Shown: in pieces, positions 1 through 5,868 of the stretch
How positions within the stretch are numbered: position 1 is the first letter of the stretch
Layout: the number at the start of each line of letters is the position of its first letter
Assembly: GCA_023391185.1 (NCBI GenBank)
Contig: JAEWBI010000001.1
Span: forward strand, 1 to 8,866
Length of the DNA stretch: 8,866 bases
Direction: 5' to 3'
DNA from: Bacillota bacterium
GTDB taxonomy: Bacteria; Bacillota_I; Bacilli_A; RF39; UBA660
Translations under genes and position numbers: made by a program
Notes under the pieces: model-generated
Told to the model about the DNA's origin: nothing
Seen by the model: the letters and a program-made list of their open reading frames with translations, nothing else
Database searches by the model: none

Positions 1-85
1 AGAAATAAAAAAATACATTGAATGGTATAACACTCAACGTATTCAAAAATCACTAGGATATCTCCCACCTAACAGATATTCTTAA
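1..85 (+). CDS. IS3-family transposase (OrfB), C-terminal end only
   Basis: The frame open from base 2 to the TAA at 83-85 encodes 27 residues containing YIEWYNTQRIQKSLGY followed by LPPNRYS. This matches the extreme C-terminus of IS3-family OrfB transposases, which commonly end in a YNxxRIHxSLGYxxPxxY-like segment after the last catalytic Glu of the DDE integrase core. Everything upstream lies outside the window, so it cannot be judged whether the transposase is intact. OrfB supplies the strand-transfer activity for IS movement and is normally made by frameshifting from OrfA. The short match makes the family call good and the subgroup (IS150-like) uncertain. Confidence 0.72.
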   Translation, partial: EIKKYIEWYNTQRIQKSLGYLPPNRYS

Positions 86-125
86 GTTCTTTTTATTTAA
101 TATCTACTTGACAGGTACTACTATC
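1..125 (+). mobile_element. Right end of an IS3-family insertion sequence (approximate boundary)
   Basis: About 40 bases follow the transposase stop, and these should hold the right terminal inverted repeat. The segment ATCTACTTGACAGGTACTAC (about 99-118) resembles right ends of IS150-group elements, which often carry a TACTTGACAGG-like core. The left end is outside the window, so neither the inverted-repeat match nor a target-site duplication can be checked. The end coordinate is an estimate. Confidence 0.4.
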
Positions 126-138
126 TAAAATCTCTCTT

Positions 139-495
139 TTAAAATATAAATCCCCAAATTTTTAACCAAATGTCTGGAAATATAAAAAATAGTCCAGAAA
201 GTAATATAATAATAAGAAAAGTAATCATTATGCGTAGATTTAACTTTTTATTGTTTGCCTTTTTTTTGTCAATTTTGTATAGTAAGTAATTGAAAAAAAC
301 AAATAGTAAAACAGTAGTAACTAATACTATTATTCCTATTATTCTTTCTAATATAGTTGGTTTTACAAATAAACCAAAGATAAATAATGATGAAATCATA
401 ACTGGATAACTAGCAACTAAACTAAGAATAATATTTAGAACAATAATCTTATAAGTATTTACCTGTTTGAAATAATTATTAATACATTTCTTCAT
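139..495 (-). CDS. Small hypothetical integral membrane protein, 118 aa
   Basis: I do not recognise this protein. It is strongly hydrophobic, with membrane segments at about residues 17-43 (long, with a Pro at 31, possibly two helices), 52-73 and 89-117. A lysine-rich loop (about 74-88, KIDKKKANNKK) should face the cytoplasm. No catalytic motif is visible. The start is well supported: on the minus strand an AGGAGG (500-505) lies 4 nt before the ATG, and a TGCTATAAT extended -10 (514-522) lies just upstream. No terminator hairpin is evident between its stop and the IS end. It is transcribed divergently from the hemW operon and lies next to a mobile element, so it may be accessory DNA. Confidence 0.65.
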   Translation of the reverse strand: MKKCINNYFKQVNTYKIIVLNIILSLVASYPVMISSLFIFGLFVKPTILERIIGIIVLVTTVLLFVFFNYLLYKIDKKKANNKKLNLRIMITFLIIILLSGLFFIFPDIWLKIWGFIF

Positions 496-513
496 AAAGC
501 CTCCTACATTTAT

Positions 514-522
514 ATTATAGCA
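514..522 (-). promoter_or_regulatory. Extended -10 promoter for the small membrane protein
   Basis: The minus strand reads TGCTATAAT, a perfect extended -10 element. Initiation about 7 nt downstream, near 507, leaves a leader of only about a dozen bases that begins almost at the AGGAGG. No good -35 is seen; a 17-bp spacer would place it over the -10 box of the divergent promoter. Confidence 0.55.
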
Positions 523-537
523 TATCGTGATAAGACA

Positions 538-546
538 TGGTATAAT
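538..546 (+). promoter_or_regulatory. Extended -10 promoter for the orf126-hemW-HD operon
   Basis: TGGTATAAT is a perfect extended -10 (TGnTATAAT). The -35 region (about 518-523, TAGCAT) is poor, as is common for extended -10 promoters. Initiation would fall near 553, giving a roughly 10-nt leader before the ATG at 563. The promoter is back to back with the minus-strand one at 514-522. Confidence 0.55.
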
Positions 547-562
547 AAAGATGGTGATAAAA

Positions 563-943
563 ATGGAAAAAGAAAAACAGTGGCTTGATTTAAAACTATG
601 TGATTGGGGTAAATCACAAATAAATGATAGATATGAACTAAAAAGAGCTCGTGATTTAATGAAATCTTTTTATATAACAATATTACTTCCACTTTATGTA
701 CCAGTTCAAAATAATAAAAATTGGCGTTTTTCTGTGCCTGATAAAGAACTTACTTGTCGCATTTTTTATCAAGATTTAGTAAGATATCACAAAAAGGAGA
801 ATAATGTTTCTTCTATTAGAGATTTACTTTGTGAGGTAAGTAAATATAATGTAATTATGACATCAGAAAAAATTAACCAAATGGTTGATTTAATAGAAAA
901 GAAAAAACAAGAAAAAGATGAAGTATTTGGAGTATTAAGATGA
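563..943 (+). CDS. Hypothetical protein, 126 aa, first gene of the hemW operon
   Basis: I do not recognise this protein. It is a soluble, charged protein without signal peptide or membrane segments. It has a Trp-containing N-terminus (WLDLKLCDWGKSQ), a central hydrophobic strand-like stretch (YITILLPLYVPVQ, about residues 38-50) and a lysine-rich helical C-terminus (about 103-121). The ATG at 563 is preferred because GGTGAT (553-558), which matches the 3' part of the Shine-Dalgarno consensus, precedes it. The frame is open back to a GTG at 527, but that start lies upstream of the -10 box and would not be transcribed from it. Its TGA stop overlaps the hemW start as ATGA, so the two are probably translationally coupled. 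Confidence 0.7.
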   Translation: MEKEKQWLDLKLCDWGKSQINDRYELKRARDLMKSFYITILLPLYVPVQNNKNWRFSVPDKELTCRIFYQDLVRYHKKENNVSSIRDLLCEVSKYNVIMTSEKINQMVDLIEKKKQEKDEVFGVLR

Positions 944-2034
944 AAAATGCTTATGTACATATACCATTTTGTAAGACAATATGTACATACTGTGACTTTT
1001 GCAAGATGTATTATAATGAAAAATGGGCTGATTTATATTTAGATGCTTTAGAGAAAGAAATAAGTTCTAAATATGAAAATGAAACTTTAAACACCATTTA
1101 TATTGGTGGTGGAACACCAAATTGCTTATCTTTAGAAGAATTAGAAAAACTATTTAATATTATAGATAAATTAAAAAAAGCTGATTCTTATGAATATACA
1201 ATTGAGTGTAATATAGAACTTTTAACTATAGATCAAATACTCTTAATGAAACGATATGGAATTAATAGAGTTAGTATTGGAGTTCAAACGTTTAATGATA
1301 AATATTTAAAGTTCTTAAACCGTCATCATACAAAGGATATGGTTATAGAAAATATAAACTTATTAAAGTCAAATGGTATTAATAATATAAATGTAGATTT
1401 AATATATGCTCTACCTAATCAAACGATTGAAGAACTATCTGTAGATATAGATAATTTGAAAAAATTAGACATACCACATATATCAACATATTCATTAATT
1501 ATAGAATCAAATACAATGTTATCAAAAAGTAATGTTAAGAATATTGATGAAGATTTAGATTATGAGATGTATAATTTAATAATAAATAAACTGGATAATT
1601 ATAAACATTATGAAACTAGTAATTTTTCTAAAACAGGTTATGAGTCAAAACATAATTTAACATATTGGAACAATGAGCATTACTATGGGTTTGGATTAGG
1701 TGCAAGTGGTTACATAGATAATATAAGGTATGAAAACACTAAGAGTCTTAATCATTATTTAGAAGGAATTTATTTGTTAGAAGAAGAAAAATTATCTAAG
1801 AATGAGATAATAGAAAATGAATTTATTTTAGGCTTTAGAAAGATTGATGGCGTTAATATAAATGATTTTAATAGAAAATATAACATGGATATTTTGAAAT
1901 TAGATGTTATAATAGATTTACTAAAGAAAGGCAAATTAATTAATGATGGAAGTAATATAAAAATTAATGAGAATTATGTATATACAGCCAATGATATTTT
2001 AATTAATTTTTTAGGTGTGGATTATGAAAAGTAG
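940..2034 (+). CDS. hemW: HemW-like radical SAM protein (HemN/HemW family), 364 aa
   Basis: This belongs to the oxygen-independent coproporphyrinogen oxidase-like radical SAM family, in the shorter HemW branch, whose characterised members bind and transfer heme rather than make it. The N-terminal YVHIPFC leads into Cys11, Cys15, Cys18 and Cys21 (CX3CX2CX2C), where the first three bind the [4Fe-4S] cluster that cleaves S-adenosylmethionine. GGGTP (56-60) is the usual SAM-binding glycine motif, followed by VSIGVQTF (111-118) and NVDLIYALP (151-159), typical of the family's TIM barrel. The C-terminal part (about 285-364) fits the HemN C-terminal domain. Length is normal for HemW. GGAG (929-932) lies 7 nt before the ATG. 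No heme biosynthesis gene is in view, so the partner is unknown; the chaperone role is inferred from the family. Confidence 0.9.
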   Translation: MKNAYVHIPFCKTICTYCDFCKMYYNEKWADLYLDALEKEISSKYENETLNTIYIGGGTPNCLSLEELEKLFNIIDKLKKADSYEYTIECNIELLTIDQILLMKRYGINRVSIGVQTFNDKYLKFLNRHHTKDMVIENINLLKSNGINNINVDLIYALPNQTIEELSVDIDNLKKLDIPHISTYSLIIESNTMLSKSNVKNIDEDLDYEMYNLIINKLDNYKHYETSNFSKTGYESKHNLTYWNNEHYYGFGLGASGYIDNIRYENTKSLNHYLEGIYLLEEEKLSKNEIIENEFILGFRKIDGVNINDFNRKYNMDILKLDVIIDLLKKGKLINDGSNIKINENYVYTANDILINFLGVDYEK

Positions 2035-2602
2035 TGTTTTTGCTAGAGAATTAAACTATATAAAAAATGATAGATTAAGAGAAAGTGTAAAGATCTTACT
2101 TGATATGCTTCCTGATTATTTTTATGAGATAGCTGCATCATCAACTGGTAAGTATCATCCTTCTTTTTCTCTTGGTGATGGTGGACTTGTTAGACATACA
2201 AAAGTAGCTGTAAGAATAGCAAATGAACTATTTAACGATGCATCGCTGTTTACAAGTTATACTAGTGATGAAAAGGATTTACTTATTATGTCATTACTAC
2301 TTCATGATGGATTAAAAGAGGGAATAGTAAAAGAAAAATATGTAAGATTTGATCATCCAATTTTAATGGCAAGTTTTATTAGAGATAATATTGATAAGAC
2401 AAAATTAACTGATGAAGAAGCAGATATTATGGCTAGTAGTATAGCGAGTCATATGGGTCCTTGGAATACAAATGAACCGTATACAAGTGTGGTTTTACCA
2501 CTTCCAAAGAACAAGTATGAACAGTTTATCCATATGTGTGATTATTTAGCTAGTAGAAAATTTTTAGATGTAAAATTTAATGGAAACGATATTTCAGAAT
2601 AG
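2024..2602 (+). CDS. HD-domain metal-dependent phosphohydrolase, 192 aa
   Basis: The HD-superfamily pattern is clear: His58 (GGLVRHTK), the His94-Asp95 doublet (LLLHDGLKEG), His111 (FDHPILMA), His143 (IASHMGPW) and Asp173 (CDYLASRK). These can coordinate one or two metal ions for phosphodiester or phosphomonoester hydrolysis. The layout recalls the HD part of YhaM-type 3'-5' exoribonucleases, but the RNA-binding OB domain is absent, so the substrate is unknown. The ATG at 2024 is chosen because AGGTG (2013-2017) lies 6 nt upstream; a GTG at 2015 is in frame but falls inside that site. It overlaps the end of hemW by 11 nt, indicating coupled translation, and its TAG stop abuts the operon terminator. 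Confidence 0.83.
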   Translation: MKSSVFARELNYIKNDRLRESVKILLDMLPDYFYEIAASSTGKYHPSFSLGDGGLVRHTKVAVRIANELFNDASLFTSYTSDEKDLLIMSLLLHDGLKEGIVKEKYVRFDHPILMASFIRDNIDKTKLTDEEADIMASSIASHMGPWNTNEPYTSVVLPLPKNKYEQFIHMCDYLASRKFLDVKFNGNDISE

Positions 2603-2623
2603 ACCTATATGGTCTTTTTGTTT
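2601..2623 (+). terminator. Rho-independent terminator of the hemW operon
   Basis: AGACC (2601-2605), loop TATAT, and GGTCT (2611-2615) form a short 5-bp hairpin followed by a TTTTGTTT tract. The 5' arm begins inside the TAG stop codon of the HD-domain gene. The stem is short, so termination may be partial. Confidence 0.6.
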
Positions 2624-2650
2624 GACTATTTATAGACGACATTATATAAT
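2622..2650 (+). promoter_or_regulatory. Sigma-A-type promoter for the zincin-like gene
   Basis: TTGACT (2622-2627) and TATAAT (2645-2650) are separated by exactly 17 bp, a near-consensus housekeeping promoter. The -35 begins in the T-tract of the preceding terminator. Initiation near 2657 gives a leader of under 20 nt. Confidence 0.75.
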
Positions 2651-2673
2651 GAATTTATTAGGGTGGTATTAAT

Positions 2674-3576
2674 ATGAATTCAAAAAGAGATAACTTATAT
2701 AAATTAAAAGATTTATTAGATCAATATTTTAATGTATTTGAAGTTGGGGCAGAAGCAATTTTTGAATATATGGTACTTTATTTTAAAAATAAAGCATCTT
2801 TAAAAGACGAACAAATGAGTTCTATTTTAAAGAGTGAAGTAAAGGATTATTTAAGAAATTTAAGAAATGAGATAAAAATTTGTAATTATGTTTTAAAGCA
2901 TTCTAATAAGATTAATACAAATGATATGTTCTATGTTTTTGAATTATTAGACGAAGAATATGAAAAGAAATATCAATATATAAATGATGTCTTTGAAAGT
3001 TTTTCGACTGCCTTAAGCTTTGAATCAAAAAATAGATTTTATTTGCCAAGAAAAAAATTTAATGAATTAACAGAGATAGAAGTGAATCTGTATAAGGAAT
3101 ATTTAAAAGGCTTTAATATAGAAAGTTTAAAAGACTTCATGATTGATGAACAAAAAATATATACTACCCAGTTATTTGATGATACAATTAAAAAGTCTAA
3201 AATATATGATGTAGATGTGCAAGAATTTATTGATATTTTTGCGGTTTTAATAAAAGAGAATGATAATGGTATTCTAACAACAATGCCAATTTTGCCTAGA
3301 GTAAGGGATGAAAAAAGTTTTCTAGTTAATATTCATGAGTTAACACATAATGCTTTGATAGTTAGAGATGATATTAATAAAGAGGACACTTTAATTTACA
3401 AAGAAGATTTATCTATATTTTATGAATTGCTATACAAGTCTAGAAACCCATTTGTTAAAACAGATTTACATACTAGTGAGATAAGTAAAAGATTACTTGA
3501 TGAATATAAAAATGAACCATTTTTAGAACAAGTAGATAAAGTTAAATTTTATAGTAAAAAAAGTAATAGCAGGTAA
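2674..3576 (+). CDS. Putative zinc metallopeptidase-like protein with HExxH motif, 300 aa
   Basis: I do not recognise a named family. The sequence holds HELTH (His221, Glu222, His225), the zinc and general-base motif of zincins, and Glu244 (YKEDLSIFYE) is 19 residues after the second His. That is the HExxH-x18-E spacing of M1-type gluzincins; Glu251 is an alternative third ligand. The N-terminal 200 residues look mostly helical and highly charged, with no signal peptide or membrane segment, so a cytoplasmic protein is inferred. GGGTGG (2661-2666) lies 7 nt before the ATG. The gene has its own strong promoter and terminator, so it is a single-gene unit. Peptidase activity is an inference from the motif; an HExxH can occur by chance, but the upstream segment NIHELTHNALI fits a zincin helix. 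Confidence 0.6.
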   Translation: MNSKRDNLYKLKDLLDQYFNVFEVGAEAIFEYMVLYFKNKASLKDEQMSSILKSEVKDYLRNLRNEIKICNYVLKHSNKINTNDMFYVFELLDEEYEKKYQYINDVFESFSTALSFESKNRFYLPRKKFNELTEIEVNLYKEYLKGFNIESLKDFMIDEQKIYTTQLFDDTIKKSKIYDVDVQEFIDIFAVLIKENDNGILTTMPILPRVRDEKSFLVNIHELTHNALIVRDDINKEDTLIYKEDLSIFYELLYKSRNPFVKTDLHTSEISKRLLDEYKNEPFLEQVDKVKFYSKKSNSR

Positions 3577-3600
3577 TTGTTAAATTAACCTGTTTTATTA
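3570..3600 (+). terminator. Terminator of the zincin-like gene
   Basis: CAGGT-AAT (3570-3577) pairs with ATT-A-ACCTG (3584-3592), with one bulged A and a 6-nt loop, followed by TTTTATTA. The stop codon TAA (3574-3576) lies within the 5' arm. Confidence 0.6.
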
Positions 3601-3613
3601 TATATTAATGGTG

Positions 3614-3619
3614 TATAAT
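3614..3619 (+). promoter_or_regulatory. Probable -10 box for the Cys-cluster gene
   Basis: A perfect TATAAT lies 19 nt before the chosen ATG and 6 nt before the AGGAGG. No convincing -35 is seen at 16-18 bp; that region (TGTTTT, about 3591-3596) is part of the preceding terminator. Confidence 0.5.
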
Positions 3620-3638
3620 GATGCTAGGAGGTCTTATT

Positions 3639-4121
3639 ATGGAAACTGAACAAAAAGTTATAACATATGAGCAATTAATAGCTGCTAGTCTACTTATTTA
3701 TGGTAAGAAGATTGATTCAAAGGTGATAATAAAGATATTAGCTTTATTTAAGAAAGAATTAGGTAATGATTATATTCTAGTGGATAGTCCTTTAACTCAT
3801 ATTGAAAAGTATATAGAACATGATGGAAATAGTATTAAATTAAAAGAAGGTATTGATTTTTCAACACCTATTAAGGACAATTTTACTATTAAAAATGAAC
3901 TAGCTATAATCGCGGGTAATGATGCTCTTGGCTATATTGATTTTTTATGTAATAAAGGATGTCTAAATTGTGTTAATCCTACTTGCACTGTTCCAAGTTA
4001 TGAAAAGAATGGGTTAGATGAGATGAAATTTCCGGAAGGAAATGAATGCATAGGTTGGGAAAATAATCAATATAAACAAAAGATTATGTTATATGGTGAA
4101 AGACAATATTTATATAAATAA
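3639..4121 (+). CDS. Hypothetical protein with C-terminal cysteine cluster, 160 aa
   Basis: I do not recognise this protein. The N-terminal half (about 1-60) looks helical and soluble. The C-terminal half carries Cys104, Cys108, Cys111 and Cys116 (CX3CX2CX4C, around CNKGCLNCVNPTC), then Cys137 in ECIGW. Such a cluster could bind zinc or an iron-sulfur cluster; the sequence does not decide which. The ATG at 3639 is chosen because AGGAGG (3626-3631) lies 7 nt upstream. The frame is open back to an ATG at 3618, but that codon overlaps the TATAAT at 3614-3619 and so should lie outside the transcript. It is a single-gene unit, with terminators on both sides and its own -10 box, just upstream of the thymidylate operon. 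Confidence 0.68.
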   Translation: METEQKVITYEQLIAASLLIYGKKIDSKVIIKILALFKKELGNDYILVDSPLTHIEKYIEHDGNSIKLKEGIDFSTPIKDNFTIKNELAIIAGNDALGYIDFLCNKGCLNCVNPTCTVPSYEKNGLDEMKFPEGNECIGWENNQYKQKIMLYGERQYLYK

Positions 4122-4149
4122 ACAGACTAAAATTAGTCTGTTTATTTTT
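4117..4149 (+). terminator. Strong terminator after the Cys-cluster gene
   Basis: A perfect 14-bp inverted repeat (4117-4130 with 4133-4146, 2-nt centre) contains AACAGACTAA and TTAGTCTGTT and runs into a T-rich tract. The TAA stop (4119-4121) is inside the 5' arm. The A-run on the other side means it could also work on the minus strand, but no minus-strand gene approaches it here. Confidence 0.85.
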
Positions 4150-4159
4150 GTAAACTTGC

Positions 4160-4188
4160 TTGATTATTGAGTAATTATTAACTATAAT
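4160..4188 (+). promoter_or_regulatory. Sigma-A-type promoter for thyA-dfrA-tmk
   Basis: TTGATT (4160-4165) and TATAAT (4183-4188) are separated by 17 bp. Initiation near 4195 coincides with the start of the AAGGAGG ribosome binding site, leaving a leader of about 14 nt with no room for a riboswitch or attenuator. Confidence 0.7.
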
Positions 4189-4208
4189 GAGAATAAGGAG
4201 GTTATGGT

Positions 4209-5369
4209 ATGATAATAAATGGAATAGATTACAAAATTGATAGAACTAATTGTATCGTTAGGCAGTGGGATAAGGAATATTGTTATCTTTTAGATAACAT
4301 ATTAAGAACAGGTGAAGTTTTTGAAAATAGAACTGGCATTGATACACTTAGTATCGAAGGCGTTAATTTTAAACTTGATGTTGGTAAAGAATTTCCTATA
4401 CTTGAATCTAAAAAAGTTAATATAAAAAATGCCTTATCTGAGATGCTTTGGATTTATCAAGCTCAAACTAATGAGGTAAAATGGCTTAAAGATCGAGGTA
4501 ATAATATTTGGAATGAATGGGAAGTTAGTCCGGACGGATATTGGTATGCGACACAAAATGTACCTGATGGCAAAGGTGGTTATGAGAAAAAGCGTATATC
4601 AAAGTATTTTGGCCCTGAATATATAGGTACAATTGGAACTGCCTATGGCTGGATCAATAATAAATTTAAAAGACCACAGTATGTACTTAAACAGTTAAAA
4701 GAGAATCCTCATGATAGAAGAATGAATATTATTTTATGGCAAGATGATTATATAGAAACTGCTGTATTACCATCTTGTGTATGGAGTAGTGAATGGAAAG
4801 TTAGTGGTGGAAAACTGCATACTTATGTACACCAAAGAAGTGCAGATACACCACTTGGGTTACCATTTAATATAAGTCAGTATGCAATACTCCAAGCAAT
4901 GTTCGCTAAAGTATCTGGGCTAGAGGTTGGTAATTTAAATTGGAGTATTATGGATGCCCATATTTATGTTAATCAAATTGAGGGAATTAAATTACAACTA
5001 TCCAGGTTTAAGCATATGTTAAATTGGGAGAAAATAATTATGGAAGAAACTGATGAACAGTTACAAGCTAGATATGATAATTTAATATCAAAAAAATCAC
5101 AACTAAATAGTAAAATAATTAGTTCTATAAATCCAGAAAAATATAATGAATTATTTTGTGATCTAGAAGAATCTATTTCTATATTTGAACTTATGATAAC
5201 AAAAGAAAAACCAGTTTTAGAACTAGCTGATAAAGATGACTTCTTCAAATTTAATAATGAAGTAAATAATGATAAAGAATACCTAAAAGAGAATATGACT
5301 GGAAATAAAGATATAAAAATTAAAAAGTATACTTCTGCACCATTCATCAAAATGCCAATTTCAGCATAA
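4209..5369 (+). CDS. thyA: Thymidylate synthase, ThyA type, with large insertions, 386 aa
   Basis: Converts dUMP and 5,10-methylene-tetrahydrofolate to dTMP and dihydrofolate in the cytoplasm. The active-site set is present: Arg41 (NRTG), Glu78, Trp101, Tyr146, Arg170-Arg171 (DRRM), nucleophile Cys190 (LPSC), Gln209-Arg210-Ser211, Asp213, Asn221 (GLPFN), His251 and Tyr253 (DAHIY). Spacings from Arg210 to His251 equal those of E. coli ThyA. Val191 after the nucleophile, with the following EWKV and GKLH, places it near the Bacillus ThyA/phage phi3T branch. At 386 residues it is far longer than the usual 264-316. The excess lies at about 105-143, at about 267-334 (a lysine/glutamate-rich, probably helical insertion) and in a longer loop before the C-terminus IKMPISA. 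AAGGAGG (4195-4201) fixes the start. First gene of the operon, 9 nt before dfrA. Confidence 0.93.
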   Translation: MIINGIDYKIDRTNCIVRQWDKEYCYLLDNILRTGEVFENRTGIDTLSIEGVNFKLDVGKEFPILESKKVNIKNALSEMLWIYQAQTNEVKWLKDRGNNIWNEWEVSPDGYWYATQNVPDGKGGYEKKRISKYFGPEYIGTIGTAYGWINNKFKRPQYVLKQLKENPHDRRMNIILWQDDYIETAVLPSCVWSSEWKVSGGKLHTYVHQRSADTPLGLPFNISQYAILQAMFAKVSGLEVGNLNWSIMDAHIYVNQIEGIKLQLSRFKHMLNWEKIIMEETDEQLQARYDNLISKKSQLNSKIISSINPEKYNELFCDLEESISIFELMITKEKPVLELADKDDFFKFNNEVNNDKEYLKENMTGNKDIKIKKYTSAPFIKMPISA

Positions 5370-5378
5370 GGAGGGTAT

Positions 5379-5867
5379 ATGGATAACTTAGTTTTAATTG
5401 CGGCTATAGGAAAAAATAATGAGTTAGGTAAAGATAATAAACTTATTTGGTATTTACCAAATGATTTAAAATTTTTTAAGCAAAACACAATGAATAAACC
5501 TATTATAATGGGATATAATACTTTTAAATCACTACCAAAATTATTACCTAATAGAAAACATATAGTTCTAACGCATAAAGATATAACTTTTCCAAATGGC
5601 GTTGAAGTATATCATGATAAGGAGACTTTATTAAAAGCAGTAAAGCAGTATGATAGTGATGTTTTTGTGATAGGTGGAGCATCAATTTATAAGCAATTTA
5701 TAGAAGATGCAGATAAATTAATTTTGACGGAAATAGAAAAAGAAGAAAAAATGGCAGACGTATATTTTCCGATTTTTGATAGAGATAATTATGTTAGAAC
5801 AGTGTTAGGTGAGAATCAAGATAATGGTATTAAGTATAAGCACCTAGAATATAAGAGGAGAAGATAG
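5379..5867 (+). CDS. dfrA: Dihydrofolate reductase, 162 aa
   Basis: Reduces dihydrofolate to tetrahydrofolate with NADPH, recycling the product of ThyA. Family residues are in register with E. coli FolA: Trp24, the proton-relay Asp29 (LPNDL), Phe33, Arg59 (PNRK, which holds the folate glutamate), VIGGASIY (97-104, cofactor glycines) and Thr117 (LTEI). Length is normal. The usual MGR-x-T cofactor motif reads MGYNT here, with Tyr46 where most members have Arg. The AAGGAGG (5368-5374) overlaps the thyA stop, and the ATG starts 9 nt after it, so the two are tightly coupled. It could equally be labelled folA. Ile98 at the position linked to trimethoprim resistance in Staphylococcus suggests no obvious resistance change there. 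Confidence 0.93.
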   Translation: MDNLVLIAAIGKNNELGKDNKLIWYLPNDLKFFKQNTMNKPIIMGYNTFKSLPKLLPNRKHIVLTHKDITFPNGVEVYHDKETLLKAVKQYDSDVFVIGGASIYKQFIEDADKLILTEIEKEEKMADVYFPIFDRDNYVRTVLGENQDNGIKYKHLEYKRRR

Positions 5868-5868
5868 T

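Noticed and set aside
510..692. Minus-strand open frame of 60 codons over the promoter region and start of the 126-aa gene
   Set aside because: It covers the divergent promoters and the start of a gene with its own ribosome binding site, and looks like a by-product of AT-rich sequence.
941..943. Possible reading of TGA as Trp (Mycoplasma-like code)
   Set aside because: TGA ends the 126-aa frame exactly at the hemW start, and the Trp codons in ThyA, YqeG, Tmk and HemW are TGG.
4776..4784. Val191 directly after the ThyA nucleophile, where E. coli has His
   Set aside because: As I recall the sequence, Bacillus subtilis ThyA, close to phage phi3T, also has Val here. It marks the subfamily and is not a defect.
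4973..5488. Minus-strand open frame of 171 codons opposite the 3' part of thyA and the start of dfrA
   Set aside because: The plus-strand frames hold unmistakable ThyA and DHFR residues. The antisense frame is an artefact of low stop density in AT-rich codons and has no recognisable domain.
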